Source: Propionispora hippei DSM 15287 (GTDB lineage Bacteria > Bacillota > Negativicutes > Propionisporales > Propionisporaceae). Taken from it: DNA of 64,000 nucleotides. The position numbers and the translations under genes are program-made. The stretch covers positions 1-64,000 of the forward strand of contig NZ_FQZD01000004.1 of the NCBI RefSeq assembly GCF_900141835.1, read 5' to 3'. Every line of letters starts with the position of its first letter. Positions within the stretch are counted from its first letter, which is position 1. Positions 8,105 through 16,820 of this stretch are shown here, piece by piece. The notes beneath the pieces were generated by a model, which made no database searches, was not told the DNA's origin, and saw nothing but the letters and a program-made list of their open reading frames with translations.

Positions 8105-9787
8105 GTGGACTATGCAGTAAATTTGATTACAGTTATTCAGTTTTTTTTCGCAATGGTCATTGGGATGTATTTCTGGAATCTCTTGAAATCGCAGCAAGGA
8201 AGCCGTGTGGCCGTGGAGCGGGAGTCCAAAAAAGAGGTGGAAAAACTGCAGCGTATGCGGGAAATATCGCTGACCGAACCGCTGGCTGAAAAGACCCGTC
8301 CGTCTACCTTTGCAGAAATTGTCGGACAGGAGGAAGGCTTGAAGGCGCTTCGAGCGGCACTTTGCGGACCTAATCCACAGCATGTGCTGATTTACGGGCC
8401 TCCCGGTGTCGGTAAAACCGCGGCAGCAAGGCTGATTTTGGAGGAGGCGAAGCGAAATCCGTTTTCTCCCTTTGCCCAGAGTGCCAAATTCATTGAACTG
8501 GATGCCACAACCGCCCGGTTTGATGAACGGGGTATTGCCGACCCGCTGATTGGCACTGTGCATGATCCGATCTATCAAGGAGCGGGATCGATGGGGGTGG
8601 CGGGCATACCTCAGCCTAAAGCCGGTGCTGTGACTAAGGCCCATGGTGGCGTTCTGTTTATCGATGAAATTGGCGAATTGCATCAAATTCAAATGAACAA
8701 ACTGCTCAAGGTGCTGGAAGATCGGAAAGTTTTGTTTGAAAGTTCCTATTATAACAGCGAAGATACCAACATCCCTTCTTATATTCATGATATCTTCCAA
8801 AATGGGCTGCCGGCTGATTTCCGGTTAGTGGGAGCTACGACCAGGACGGCACAGGATATTCCCCCGGCCATTCGTTCCCGCTGTGTTGAAATTTTTTTCC
8901 GGCCCTTGTTCGCCAATGAAATCAGCTTGATTGCGGCCAATGCAGCAAAGAAAGTTGGCTTTCCCCTGGAGGAGAAAGCTGTCGAGGTTATCAAAAACTA
9001 TGCCATGAATGGCCGGGATGCCGTGAATATTGTGCAGATTGCGGCAGGTGTGGCCTTAAACGAGGGAAGTAAGGCAATAACAACGGCTAATGTGGAGTGG
9101 GTCATCAATTTTGGTCAGTATAATCCGCGACCGGAACGTAAGATTCCGACGGAACCGCAAATTGGTTATGTCAATGGTTTGGCCGTTTACGGTGCCAATA
9201 TCGGTACAATCATGGAGTTGGAGGTTTCGGCCGTACCAAATGCTTACGGTACGGGAAAGGTTACCATAACAGGTGTGGTTGATGAAGAGGAGTTTGGGAC
9301 GCCCGGCAGAACGATGCGCCGGAAAAGTATGGCGAAGGGTTCGATGGATAATGTAATGACCGTATTGGCGAATAAATATCATATTGATTTTGCTAAATAT
9401 GATGTACACATAAATTTTCTTGGCGGGGTGCCTGTTGACGGACCTTCAGCCGGTGTAACCGTTGCTACGGCAATTTATTCAGCCATATATGAGATTCCAG
9501 TCAATAATACCATTGCCATGACCGGTGAGGTATCCATCCGGGGCTATGTAAAACCGGTCGGCGGGGTAAGCGCTAAAATTGCCGCTGCCAAGCAGGCCGG
9601 TGCCAGCCGTGTACTTATTCCCCGTGAGAACTGGCAGGAATTATTTAAGGAAATGGATTTGGAGGTTATCCCCATCAATACCATTGATGAGGCACTGGAG
9701 TATGCCCTGCTGAAAAAGACACAGGCCACAGCGGAAGAAGTGGTTTCGCCGCAACCCGAGTTGCTGTCGGCGGCAAGCATAGTGTAG
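8105..9787 (+). CDS. lonB: LonB-type ATP-dependent protease (sporulation-associated)
   Basis: A 560-residue membrane-anchored Lon relative. In Bacillus LonB is made in the forespore and helps control sigma factors. One transmembrane segment lies at residues about 6-24, then an AAA+ module with Walker [13 protein letters not shown] near residue 100 and Walker B GVLFIDEIGEL near 185, then a Lon protease domain with the catalytic Ser in DGPSAGV and Lys in GGVSAKI. It lacks the long N-terminal domain of classic Lon, as expected. GTG 8105 follows a GGAGGGAGG site. It precedes lon, the same order as in Bacillus. Confidence 0.93.
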   Translation: MDYAVNLITVIQFFFAMVIGMYFWNLLKSQQGSRVAVERESKKEVEKLQRMREISLTEPLAEKTRPSTFAEIVGQEEGLKALRAALCGPNPQHVLIYGPPGVGKTAAARLILEEAKRNPFSPFAQSAKFIELDATTARFDERGIADPLIGTVHDPIYQGAGSMGVAGIPQPKAGAVTKAHGGVLFIDEIGELHQIQMNKLLKVLEDRKVLFESSYYNSEDTNIPSYIHDIFQNGLPADFRLVGATTRTAQDIPPAIRSRCVEIFFRPLFANEISLIAANAAKKVGFPLEEKAVEVIKNYAMNGRDAVNIVQIAAGVALNEGSKAITTANVEWVINFGQYNPRPERKIPTEPQIGYVNGLAVYGANIGTIMELEVSAVPNAYGTGKVTITGVVDEEEFGTPGRTMRRKSMAKGSMDNVMTVLANKYHIDFAKYDVHINFLGGVPVDGPSAGVTVATAIYSAIYEIPVNNTIAMTGEVSIRGYVKPVGGVSAKIAAAKQAGASRVLIPRENWQELFKEMDLEVIPINTIDEALEYALLKKTQATAEEVVSPQPELLSAASIV

Positions 9788-9796
9788 CAGCAAAAG

Positions 9797-9829
9797 CCTG
9801 GAACCCGTTAGACCGGGAACCAGGTTTTA
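9797..9829 (+). terminator. Terminator after lonB
   Basis: CCTGG..CCCG and CGGG..CCAGG pair around a short loop with one two-base mismatch, then TTTTA. Moderate strength. Confidence 0.6.
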
Positions 9830-10057
9830 TATTCGTCTCCGGTCAGAGTGGGCCGCTTCCTGCAATAAAAAGACAGCAGGCACCAGGGCCTGGGTGGAAG
9901 AGGTTCCCTAATATTTTTTTGCAGAGAGAGGATTTTTAGCAGAGGCACGAGAATATTTATAAATCTGGAAGCGGAAAATAACCCTGCGAGAAATACGTAC
10001 ATGACTATACCACCATTTTTTATAAGCAAAGTACATAGGTTTGAGGAGGCGAATGAC

Positions 10058-12373
10058 ATGGCAAAGAACAGACGTACAATTCCGCTATTGCCGCTACGAG
10101 GTATTCTGGTTTTTCCCTATATGATCATCCATTTGGATGTAGGCCGGGAAAAATCAATCAGTGCTCTGGAAGAGGCAATGGTACATGACCGCTTAATTAT
10201 GCTCGCTACTCAACGGGATGCTCAGGATGACAAACCGGAAGCCGAGGATATTTTCAGCATTGGCACGGTTGCCGAAGTAAAACAACTGTTAAAGCTTCCC
10301 GGTGGTACAATCCGCGTATTGGTGGAGGGACTTCACCGGGCTGAGATTATAGAATATACCGAACAGGAACCCTTTTATCAGGTGGAGATTGATGAGTTTA
10401 GCGAAGAGGATGTAAAGACGCCGGAAATCGAAGCGCTGACCCGGACGGTGGTTCACCAGTTTGAACAGTGGGTTAAACTAAGCAAGAAGATTCCGCCGGA
10501 AACGCTGGTTTCAGTCGTGGTAGTGGAAGAGCCGGGCCGGCTGGCCGATTTGATTGCCAGTCACCTGTCTCTAAAGATTGAAGATAAGCAAGCCTTGCTG
10601 GATGCCATCGGTGTGGCCGAACGGCTGGAGAAATTGTGCGAAATACTGGGCCGGGAGATGGAAATTCTCGAACTAGAAAAGAAGATCAATGTGCGGGTTC
10701 GTAAGCAAATGGAAAAAACACAAAAAGAATATTATCTCCGGGAACAGTTAAAAGCCATTCAAAAGGAATTGGGCGACAAGGATGACCGGACAGCCGAAGT
10801 TGATGAATACCGTCAGCGTTTGACCGAAAAGAAATTTCCGGAAGATGTGGCGGAGAAAATCAACAAGGAAATTGAACGCTTGGAAAAAATGCCTCCTATG
10901 GTGGCGGAAAGCGCCGTTATCCGCACCTATCTTGATTGGCTGCTCAGTTTGCCATGGTTGGATAGAACTGAGGACCGGCTGGATATTTCCCTGGCTGAGC
11001 AAACCTTAGACAATGACCATTACGGTCTGGAAAAGGTAAAAGAGCGTATCTTGGAGTATTTATCGGTACGCAAACTGACTGAGACAATGAAGGGACCAAT
11101 TTTATGTCTCGTTGGACCACCCGGTGTAGGGAAAACTTCACTGGCCCGTTCTATCGCCCGTTCGATGGAACGCAAGTTTGTTCGCATATCGCTGGGCGGT
11201 GTACGGGATGAAGCCGAAATCCGGGGCCATCGCCGTACCTATGTAGGGGCGCTGCCGGGACGGATCCTGCAGGGGATCCGGACGGCAGGTTCGCAAAATC
11301 CGGTATTCTTGCTTGACGAAATTGATAAAATGAGCGCTGACTTCCGGGGTGACCCTTCGGCGGCCTTGCTGGAAGTGCTCGATCCGGAGCAGAATAATAC
11401 CTTCAGCGATCACTACATTGAGCTACCCTTTGACCTTTCCAAGGTATTGTGGGTGGTTACGGCCAATGTCATGCACAACATTCCGCGACCGTTACTTGAT
11501 CGTATGGAAGTAATCAGTATTGCCGGTTATACGGAAGAGGAAAAAATCGAAATTGCCAAACGCTATCTGGTTCCTAAACAAATTCGCGACCATGGTCTGA
11601 CAGAAAAACAAATCGTTTTTTCGGAGGGAACACTGCAAAAGGTGATCCGGGATTATACAAGAGAAGCCGGTGTGCGTAATCTTGAAAGGAATATTGCTAA
11701 TTTGTGTCGCAAGTCGGCCCGTAAAATTGTACAAAACGCTCGTTCGGCGATTAAGATCACGGCGCAAAACCTGCATACTTTCCTGGGAGCGCCCAAATAC
11801 CGCCACAGCCAGGTAGAAACCAGCCATCAGGTCGGTGTGGCTACCGGCATGGCCTGGACGGAAGTAGGCGGCGATATTTTGGGCACAGAAGTCTCGATTA
11901 TGAAAGGTAAAGGAAAATTGACCCTTACCGGCCAATTGGGTGAGGTTATGCGCGAATCGGCGCAAGCCGGCTTTAGCTATATCCGCTCACGGGCGGAAGA
12001 ACTAGGCATTGATCCTGAATTTTATGAGAAAAACGATATTCATATCCATTTGCCGGAAGGCGCTATTCCCAAAGACGGACCTTCCGCCGGTATTACGATG
12101 GCTACCGCTGTTGCTTCAGCTTTAACAGGTATTCCTATTCGCAGTGATTTGTCGATGACCGGGGAAATTACCCTGCGGGGCCGGGTGCTGCCGGTTGGCG
12201 GCATTAAGGAAAAGGTGCTGGCGGCACACCGGGCAGGTATAAAAAGGATCATTCTTCCGAAAGAGAACAAGCGGGATATGGATGATATACCGGGAAATAT
12301 AAAGCGAAGTCTGGAATTTTATTTGGTAGAACATATGGATGAAGTATTAGAAAAGGCATTGGTGAGGGAATGA
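10058..12373 (+). CDS. lon: Lon protease (LonA)
   Basis: A 771-residue cytoplasmic ATP-dependent serine protease for damaged and regulatory proteins. In order: LAN substrate-binding domain (about 1-200), coiled-coil region with [21 protein letters not shown]+ module (Walker [12 protein letters not shown] near residue 350; Walker [11 protein letters not shown] near 420) and protease domain with the catalytic Ser in [10 protein letters not shown] and Lys in [13 protein letters not shown] 10058 is preferred over the upstream in-frame start because GAGGAGG lies eight bases before it and the protein then begins [15 protein letters not shown]. It overlaps engB by four bases. Confidence 0.97.
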   Translation: MAKNRRTIPLLPLRGILVFPYMIIHLDVGREKSISALEEAMVHDRLIMLATQRDAQDDKPEAEDIFSIGTVAEVKQLLKLPGGTIRVLVEGLHRAEIIEYTEQEPFYQVEIDEFSEEDVKTPEIEALTRTVVHQFEQWVKLSKKIPPETLVSVVVVEEPGRLADLIASHLSLKIEDKQALLDAIGVAERLEKLCEILGREMEILELEKKINVRVRKQMEKTQKEYYLREQLKAIQKELGDKDDRTAEVDEYRQRLTEKKFPEDVAEKINKEIERLEKMPPMVAESAVIRTYLDWLLSLPWLDRTEDRLDISLAEQTLDNDHYGLEKVKERILEYLSVRKLTETMKGPILCLVGPPGVGKTSLARSIARSMERKFVRISLGGVRDEAEIRGHRRTYVGALPGRILQGIRTAGSQNPVFLLDEIDKMSADFRGDPSAALLEVLDPEQNNTFSDHYIELPFDLSKVLWVVTANVMHNIPRPLLDRMEVISIAGYTEEEKIEIAKRYLVPKQIRDHGLTEKQIVFSEGTLQKVIRDYTREAGVRNLERNIANLCRKSARKIVQNARSAIKITAQNLHTFLGAPKYRHSQVETSHQVGVATGMAWTEVGGDILGTEVSIMKGKGKLTLTGQLGEVMRESAQAGFSYIRSRAEELGIDPEFYEKNDIHIHLPEGAIPKDGPSAGITMATAVASALTGIPIRSDLSMTGEITLRGRVLPVGGIKEKVLAAHRAGIKRIILPKENKRDMDDIPGNIKRSLEFYLVEHMDEVLEKALVRE

Positions 12374-13023
12374 CGGAAAACAGGGAGGACACGCAGCAGC
12401 GTGGTCCGATTCAGATTATCAGAGCCGAGTATATTGCTTCGGCGGTTAAACAGAGCCAGTATCCGCCGATGAATGAGGAAGACAGGGAATTCGTGTTTGT
12501 CGGGCGGTCCAATGTCGGGAAGTCGTCGCTCATCAATTCCCTTTCACGCCAGCATGGCTTAGCCCGGACGAGCGGTACACCGGGAAAAACGCAGACGCTT
12601 AATTTTTATCAGTTAACGGCCAAATTGGATGAAACAAGGCGCCAACGTTTTTTTCTGGTAGATTTACCCGGCTATGGTTATGCCCGTACCGGACGGGAGG
12701 CGCGCCGTCAGTGGGCTAAATTTATTGAAGAGTATCTGCTGTCTTCGCCACGCATTAAGCTGGTCTGCCAGTTGATTGATATCCGTCATAAACCGATGGA
12801 AAGCGATGTATTAACCTATCGCTGGCTGGAGGAACAGGGCCTGCCGCTGCAGGTGATAGCGACCAAGGCCGACAAGATTTCCCGTATGACGGTGAATAAA
12901 CAACTTAAAACCATTCAGGAAGGTATCGGCATGCGGGATGGACAGATTTTGCCCTATTCCTCCGCTAAAGGGACCGGGCGGGACCAATTGCTTGACGTTA
13001 TTGGTCATCTTTTGTTAAACTAA
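12370..13023 (+). CDS. engB: Ribosome biogenesis GTPase EngB/YsxC
   Basis: A 217-residue small GTPase needed for maturation of the large ribosomal subunit. The G motifs are [12 protein letters not shown] (G1, near residue 45), the G2 threonine in [17 protein letters not shown] (G3) and TKAD (G4). It is coupled to lon by an ATGA overlap, the conserved lon-engB pair of Firmicutes. A class II repeat begins 12 bases after its stop codon. Confidence 0.95.
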   Translation: MTENREDTQQRGPIQIIRAEYIASAVKQSQYPPMNEEDREFVFVGRSNVGKSSLINSLSRQHGLARTSGTPGKTQTLNFYQLTAKLDETRRQRFFLVDLPGYGYARTGREARRQWAKFIEEYLLSSPRIKLVCQLIDIRHKPMESDVLTYRWLEEQGLPLQVIATKADKISRMTVNKQLKTIQEGIGMRDGQILPYSSAKGTGRDQLLDVIGHLLLN

Positions 13024-13034
13024 AGGGAGTATAG

Positions 13035-13198
13035 TAGTGCCTCGTCCGGCGAGAACATGAAGTATATCGCCGGCCTTTTTGTCGCCAGGCTTCGTTGTCG
13101 CCGCCTTACATATTTCCGATATGCGTGGCTCCTCCGCCTCACCTGACGACAAAAAATTCTCGGCGCTATACTTTATAACCCCGCCGGAGGAGGCACTA
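13035..13198. repeat. Intergenic palindromic repeat, class II copy 2
   Basis: Termini TAGTGCCTCGTCCGGCG (13035-13051) and CGCCGGAGGAGGCACTA (13182-13198) pair with a single mismatch. Inside, TTTTTGTCG pairs with CGACAAAAA, and CATAT/ATATG forms a central hairpin. The interior order (CTTCGTTGTCG, CTTAC, CGATATGCG, CTCCTCCGCCTC) matches the copies at 15605 and 39730, while the outer arms have a different sequence. Confidence 0.85.
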
Positions 13199-13264
13199 GA
13201 AGTGGGGCGATCCGTCCGACTTCTTAAGTTTGTATAGAGCGAATGAACAGAAAGGCAGTGTAAC

Positions 13265-13726
13265 ATGTTAACTGCATTTGATAAAGCATTATTGAATAAG
13301 ATTCAGGAAAATCTGCCCCTGGTAAGCCGGCCTTATGCCGAAGTTGCCAAAAAGCTTGGCGTGGAAGAAACGGCGGTGATCGAGCGGTTGAACTTTTTAA
13401 GGGAACAGGGCTATATCCGCCGTATCGGTCCCTTTTTTGACTCGGCTAAGCTGGGGTACATCGGTACTTTGGTGGCGGTACGGGTCCGGGAAGAGAACGT
13501 GCCGACCGTAGCGGCCGCTATTAATGCCTATAGCGGTGTAACCCATAACTATGAACGGTATAGTGAAGGAGATACCCGGTACAATCTGTGGTTCACCTTG
13601 CTGTCACCCGATACCGCCAGTCAGGTCAAGGTGCTGGCGTCGATTGAAAATATGCCTGGTGTGGAACGCCTGATCAGCCTGCCGGCCATAAAAAAATACA
13701 AGGTTAGTGTCCGTTTTACTTTATGA
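13265..13726 (+). CDS. ahbA: Siroheme decarboxylase subunit AhbA
   Basis: A 153-residue AsnC/Lrp-like protein with an N-terminal winged helix (about 1-60) and an RAM-like alpha-beta domain. In the alternative heme pathway AhbA with AhbB removes two acetate carboxyl groups from siroheme to give 12,18-didecarboxysiroheme. RRIGPFFDSAKLGY and a THNYERYSEGDTRYNLWFT segment (histidine and tyrosines near the substrate) fit the siroheme decarboxylase branch rather than amino-acid-responsive Lrp regulators. The paralogous ahbB follows at once. In Bacillus the hem genes follow lon-engB, so this location for tetrapyrrole genes is apt. Confidence 0.85.
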   Translation: MLTAFDKALLNKIQENLPLVSRPYAEVAKKLGVEETAVIERLNFLREQGYIRRIGPFFDSAKLGYIGTLVAVRVREENVPTVAAAINAYSGVTHNYERYSEGDTRYNLWFTLLSPDTASQVKVLASIENMPGVERLISLPAIKKYKVSVRFTL

Positions 13727-13744
13727 GCTATAGGAGTGTGCCCT

Positions 13745-14221
13745 ATGTTGGATGCGTTAGATAAAAAAATTATTGCTATTATGCAAAATGATTTGCCGGT
13801 GGTTGCCGAACCGTATCGTGATATTGCCGGTCAATTGGGAATTACGGAAGAAGAGCTTTTGCGCAGGCTGAACCAGTATTTTGCGCAAGGAAAAATTCGC
13901 AAAGTGGGTGCCGTGTTAAGGCACCGGGAGGTCGGTTTTTCCGCAAATGCGCTGTGTGCTTGGCAGGTCCCGGAAGAACGCCTGGAAGAGGTGGGCCGGC
14001 AGGCGGCCAAATCCAGCTATATCTCGCACTGCTATTCCCGCGAGCAGGGGGCAGACTGGCCCTATAATTTTTATACCATGGTACATGCCCACAGCCAGGA
14101 GGAATGCCGGATGATGGTGGAAGACTTTGCGGCTGAGAACGGGTTGGACGCTTATAGGATGTTGTTCAGCACAAAAGAATGGAAGAAAACAAGTATGCGC
14201 TATTTTCAGGAGGAGTTATAA
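13745..14221 (+). CDS. ahbB: Siroheme decarboxylase subunit AhbB
   Basis: A 158-residue paralogue of the preceding gene; the pair forms the heterodimeric siroheme decarboxylase. The winged-helix segment (about 1-60) is followed by RKVGAVLRHREVGF, the AhbB signature with histidine, and by SHCYSREQGADWPYNFYTMVH, the heme/siroheme contact region. AGGAG eight bases before ATG 13745 decides the start over GTG 13736. ahbC and ahbD, which complete heme synthesis, are not in the window. Confidence 0.85.
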   Translation: MLDALDKKIIAIMQNDLPVVAEPYRDIAGQLGITEEELLRRLNQYFAQGKIRKVGAVLRHREVGFSANALCAWQVPEERLEEVGRQAAKSSYISHCYSREQGADWPYNFYTMVHAHSQEECRMMVEDFAAENGLDAYRMLFSTKEWKKTSMRYFQEEL

Positions 14222-14346
14222 AAAAACGGATAGCTTCGTAGCAAGGTTGCTCTGGCGATTTGTGTAGAAAAATGAAATAAAAGAGTGGACATTCTGGCGG
14301 ACAGCATGTATCATAGATATTGACTTTCTTTAAAGGTGATAATACA

Positions 14347-15318
14347 GTGAAAAAAACAATGTTTGATATTGTACAAAATGATTTGGTCACCCTGGAAACG
14401 GAACTTCTTTCTGTGGTACAATCGCCGGTGAAGTTAATTTCCGATATTGGCACTCATCTGACCCAGGCCGGCGGAAAACGGCTGCGACCAGCTTTGTATT
14501 TATTATGTGCTAAAAGCAGAGCCGAGGCGGATACGGCAGAACGGGCCATTCCTATGGCAGTGGCTATTGAACTCATACATATGGCAACCTTGGTACATGA
14601 TGATGTCATTGATGAAGCGGCTACCCGTCGTGGTCAGATCACGGCCAATGCGCGCTGGGGAAATCATTCCTCAGTTTTAGCCGGTGACTATCTGTTTGCT
14701 AAAGCATTTTCCCTGATTTCCGGCCTTGTTAACAACAATATGCTGAAGATTTTGGCGGAAGTTATTTGCTCCATGTGTGAAGGTGAGATTATCCAAAACA
14801 AGGATATCTATAATCCGCAGCAAACCGAAGAGGAATATCTGGTGAGGATTGCCAAAAAAACGGCTGATTTTCTGGCAGCCAGTTGCGTACTGGGAGGCAT
14901 GACGGCGGAGCTTTCCGAAACGGAGTTGGCAGCGCTTCGCTGCTATGGCTACAGTCTGGGTATGGCTTTTCAGATTACTGACGATATTTTGGATGTTACC
15001 GCCTCTTCCGAGCAGCTTGGTAAACCGGCGGGCAATGATCTCCGACAGGGTATTGTGACGCTGCCGGTGATTTACGCTTTGCAGCATAGTGCTGACAGGG
15101 AGGAACTGCGCTCCATTGTAACCGAACGCAATATGGCGGACGGTCAGGTGGCGCGGGGGCTCGAAATCATGCATGGAACTAAGGCGGTTGAGTATTGCTA
15201 TAGCCGGGTGGATGATTATTTGAATGAGGCCCGGCAATGCCTGCCGGCGTCTTTACCGGAAGAAATCCGGGAAACCTTGATTACCATTGCCGATTATGTC
15301 GGCTTACGCAATTATTGA
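14347..15318 (+). CDS. hepT: Polyprenyl diphosphate synthase (heptaprenyl diphosphate synthase II type)
   Basis: A 323-residue trans-prenyltransferase that extends farnesyl or geranylgeranyl diphosphate with isopentenyl diphosphate to the side chain of menaquinone. Both aspartate-rich motifs are present: VHDDVIDEAATRRG near residue 80 (first DDxxD) and QITDDILD near 215 (second). GGKRLRPAL near residue 46 is the substrate-binding block. GTG 14347 is preferred because AAAGGTG precedes it; an upstream in-frame ATG lacks such a site. Context with the UbiA/UbiD pair supports a menaquinone role; the chain length cannot be read from the sequence. Confidence 0.9.
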   Translation: MKKTMFDIVQNDLVTLETELLSVVQSPVKLISDIGTHLTQAGGKRLRPALYLLCAKSRAEADTAERAIPMAVAIELIHMATLVHDDVIDEAATRRGQITANARWGNHSSVLAGDYLFAKAFSLISGLVNNNMLKILAEVICSMCEGEIIQNKDIYNPQQTEEEYLVRIAKKTADFLAASCVLGGMTAELSETELAALRCYGYSLGMAFQITDDILDVTASSEQLGKPAGNDLRQGIVTLPVIYALQHSADREELRSIVTERNMADGQVARGLEIMHGTKAVEYCYSRVDDYLNEARQCLPASLPEEIRETLITIADYVGLRNY

Positions 15319-15423
15319 TTGAAATTATAATATTATCTGGCGATAAACCGTAAGTGGGCCGATGACAGGCTTGGTTGCCACAGGGCTTACCAGTTATTAT
15401 ATAGGCAATAGGGTATACTACAG

Positions 15424-15447
15424 GAGACGTTTAACGTCTCTGTTTTT
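15424..15447 (+). terminator. Terminator after hepT
   Basis: GAGACG pairs with CGTCTC around TTTAA, followed by TG and five T. It precedes a class I repeat. Confidence 0.85.
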
Positions 15448-15451
15448 CTAT

Positions 15452-15610
15452 TAGGGAGCCAGTGATGGAAAGAGGCTGTCGGCATGGCGGGAGATTTTTT
15501 CGCCTGGCAAGAAAGAAAAACTGAGGAGTAGTTGGGCTATTTTAAGGTTTTGCTGACGCAGCCAGGTGGGAAAAAATCCGTCAGGACGCGCGGGGCGAAT
15601 GAATCAGTGG
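15452..15610. repeat. Intergenic palindromic repeat, class I copy in reverse orientation
   Basis: The reverse complement carries the class I core: GCGCGTCCTGACGGA, a CCTGGCTGCGTCAGCAAAA block, AAATAGCCCAACTA, and CTTGCCAGGCGAAAAAATC. The termini GCCAGTGAT and ATCAGTGG pair imperfectly. Its right end is shared with the left end of the class II copy at 15605. Confidence 0.75.
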
Positions 15611-15762
15611 TCTGTCTAACCTGAAGCCATAATTACTTTCACGTGCCTTTTTCGCAATGCTTTGTTGTTGTCTTACCTATGTTCGGTAGGCGCTCCTCCT
15701 TCGCCTCGCCTTGCGGAAAAACCGCGAATTCTTTTACGCTTTCAAAGTAGAATGACCACTAG
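15605..15762. repeat. Intergenic palindromic repeat, class II copy 3
   Basis: Termini CAGTGGTCTGTCTA and TAGAATGACCACTA pair over GTGGTC and TA ends with a few mismatches. Inside, CCTAT/ATTCGGTAGG-like hairpin, CTCCTCCTTCGCCTCGCC and TTTTACGCTTTCAAA match other class II copies. The -35 box of the tatA promoter begins two bases after its right end. Confidence 0.75.
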
Positions 15763-15763
15763 G

Positions 15764-15792
15764 TTGTTTTTTAGAGTAGGAATAGGTATAAT
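15764..15792 (+). promoter_or_regulatory. Promoter of tatA
   Basis: TTGTTT (15764-15769), a 17-base spacer and a perfect TATAAT (15787-15792) lie 30 bp before tatA. The promoter directly abuts the class II repeat. Confidence 0.65.
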
Positions 15793-15822
15793 GAGTCTGT
15801 GTAAATAAAGTCGGAAGGTGAT

Positions 15823-16017
15823 ATGACAATGTTTAATATTGGTATGACCGAATTAATATTGATCCTGGTTATTGCTCTTGTCGTATTTGGTCCCGGCAAA
15901 CTGCCGGAGGTAGGCAAGGCATTGGGTAAAGGGATTCAGGAATTCCGCAAGGCAACGAGCGGCGAATTGACGAAAGAAGAAACAAAACCGGAAGTCAAAG
16001 CTGAAGAAAAAAAGTGA
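15823..16017 (+). CDS. tatA: Twin-arginine translocase subunit TatA
   Basis: A 64-residue protein that oligomerises into the pore of the Tat system, which exports folded, often cofactor-bearing proteins. It has the family layout: a short N-terminal membrane helix (about residues 9-22), the [17 protein letters not shown] hinge and amphipathic helix, and a charged tail rich in Lys and Glu. GGAAGGTGAT precedes ATG 15823. tatC follows after 10 bases, so the two form a minimal TatAC system. Confidence 0.95.
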   Translation: MTMFNIGMTELILILVIALVVFGPGKLPEVGKALGKGIQEFRKATSGELTKEETKPEVKAEEKK

Positions 16018-16027
16018 GGCAGCTTGC

Positions 16028-16771
16028 ATGACTAGTATAGAGAGCAAAGAGGAGGAAACAACGGTTGTTTCCTCCAATATTGGTGAAATGTCACTGGTTG
16101 ATCATTTGCAGGAACTCCGTAAGCGGATTATTATCAGTCTTATTGCGGTTGGCATTACAAGTACAGTGAGTTATTTTTATGCCGAAAAATTAGTGAACTT
16201 TATTGCTGCTCCTGCCGGTAAATTGTATTTTATGAACCCGGCAGAAGTTTTTTTTACTTATCTTAAGGTTTCTTTTTTCGCCGGTTTTTTGGCGGCTTTG
16301 CCTGTGGTACTGTACCAGCTATGGGCTTTTATTGTACCGGCTCTTACCCGGACCGAACGGACGCTGTCCTTTATTTTGATTCCGTCATCGGTGGTGCTTT
16401 TTTTTGCCGGTGTGGTTTTTTCTTACTTTTTTGCATTGCCGGCGGGACTGAATTTTTTCCTTGGCTTTGCCACGGAGAATTTGCAGCCCATGTTTTCTCT
16501 GGGGGAATATCTATCTTTTGTTATTTCTTTTTTGCTGCCCTTTGGCTTTGTTTTTGAGCTTCCCTTGTTTATTCTAGTATTGGCGAAACTGGGCGTCATT
16601 GGGTCCGCCTTTTTAAAAGCTAAACGCAAGGTCGTTTTAGTACTGGCTTTTGTAATCGGTGCGGTCATTTCGCCGACTCCAGATATATTTTCCCAGACGA
16701 TGATAGCCGTACCCATGCTGCTTTTATATGAATTAAGCATTTTTATGGTCAAATATTTGCTGCGTAAATAA
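16028..16771 (+). CDS. tatC: Twin-arginine translocase subunit TatC
   Basis: A 247-residue membrane protein, the receptor for twin-arginine signal peptides. Six membrane segments can be traced after an acidic N-terminal tail of about 20 residues. The family landmarks MSLVDHLQELRKRI near residue 22, the FTYLKVSFFAG block and ISPTPDIFSQ in the last periplasmic loop region are present. Tat substrates here would probably include cofactor-containing respiratory or hydrogenase-type enzymes, which fits the neighbouring heme and quinone genes; no substrate is encoded nearby. Confidence 0.95.
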   Translation: MTSIESKEEETTVVSSNIGEMSLVDHLQELRKRIIISLIAVGITSTVSYFYAEKLVNFIAAPAGKLYFMNPAEVFFTYLKVSFFAGFLAALPVVLYQLWAFIVPALTRTERTLSFILIPSSVVLFFAGVVFSYFFALPAGLNFFLGFATENLQPMFSLGEYLSFVISFLLPFGFVFELPLFILVLAKLGVIGSAFLKAKRKVVLVLAFVIGAVISPTPDIFSQTMIAVPMLLLYELSIFMVKYLLRK

Positions 16772-16820
16772 ACAATATATACACGATATATACGAGGGGA
16801 TTCATGGAAAGGATGAGCTT

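Noticed and set aside
9808-10059. Minus-strand ORF of 83 residues with a hydrophobic N-terminus
   Set aside because: The start has only a weak binding site, the frame overlaps the lon start region and the lonB terminator, and no family is evident.
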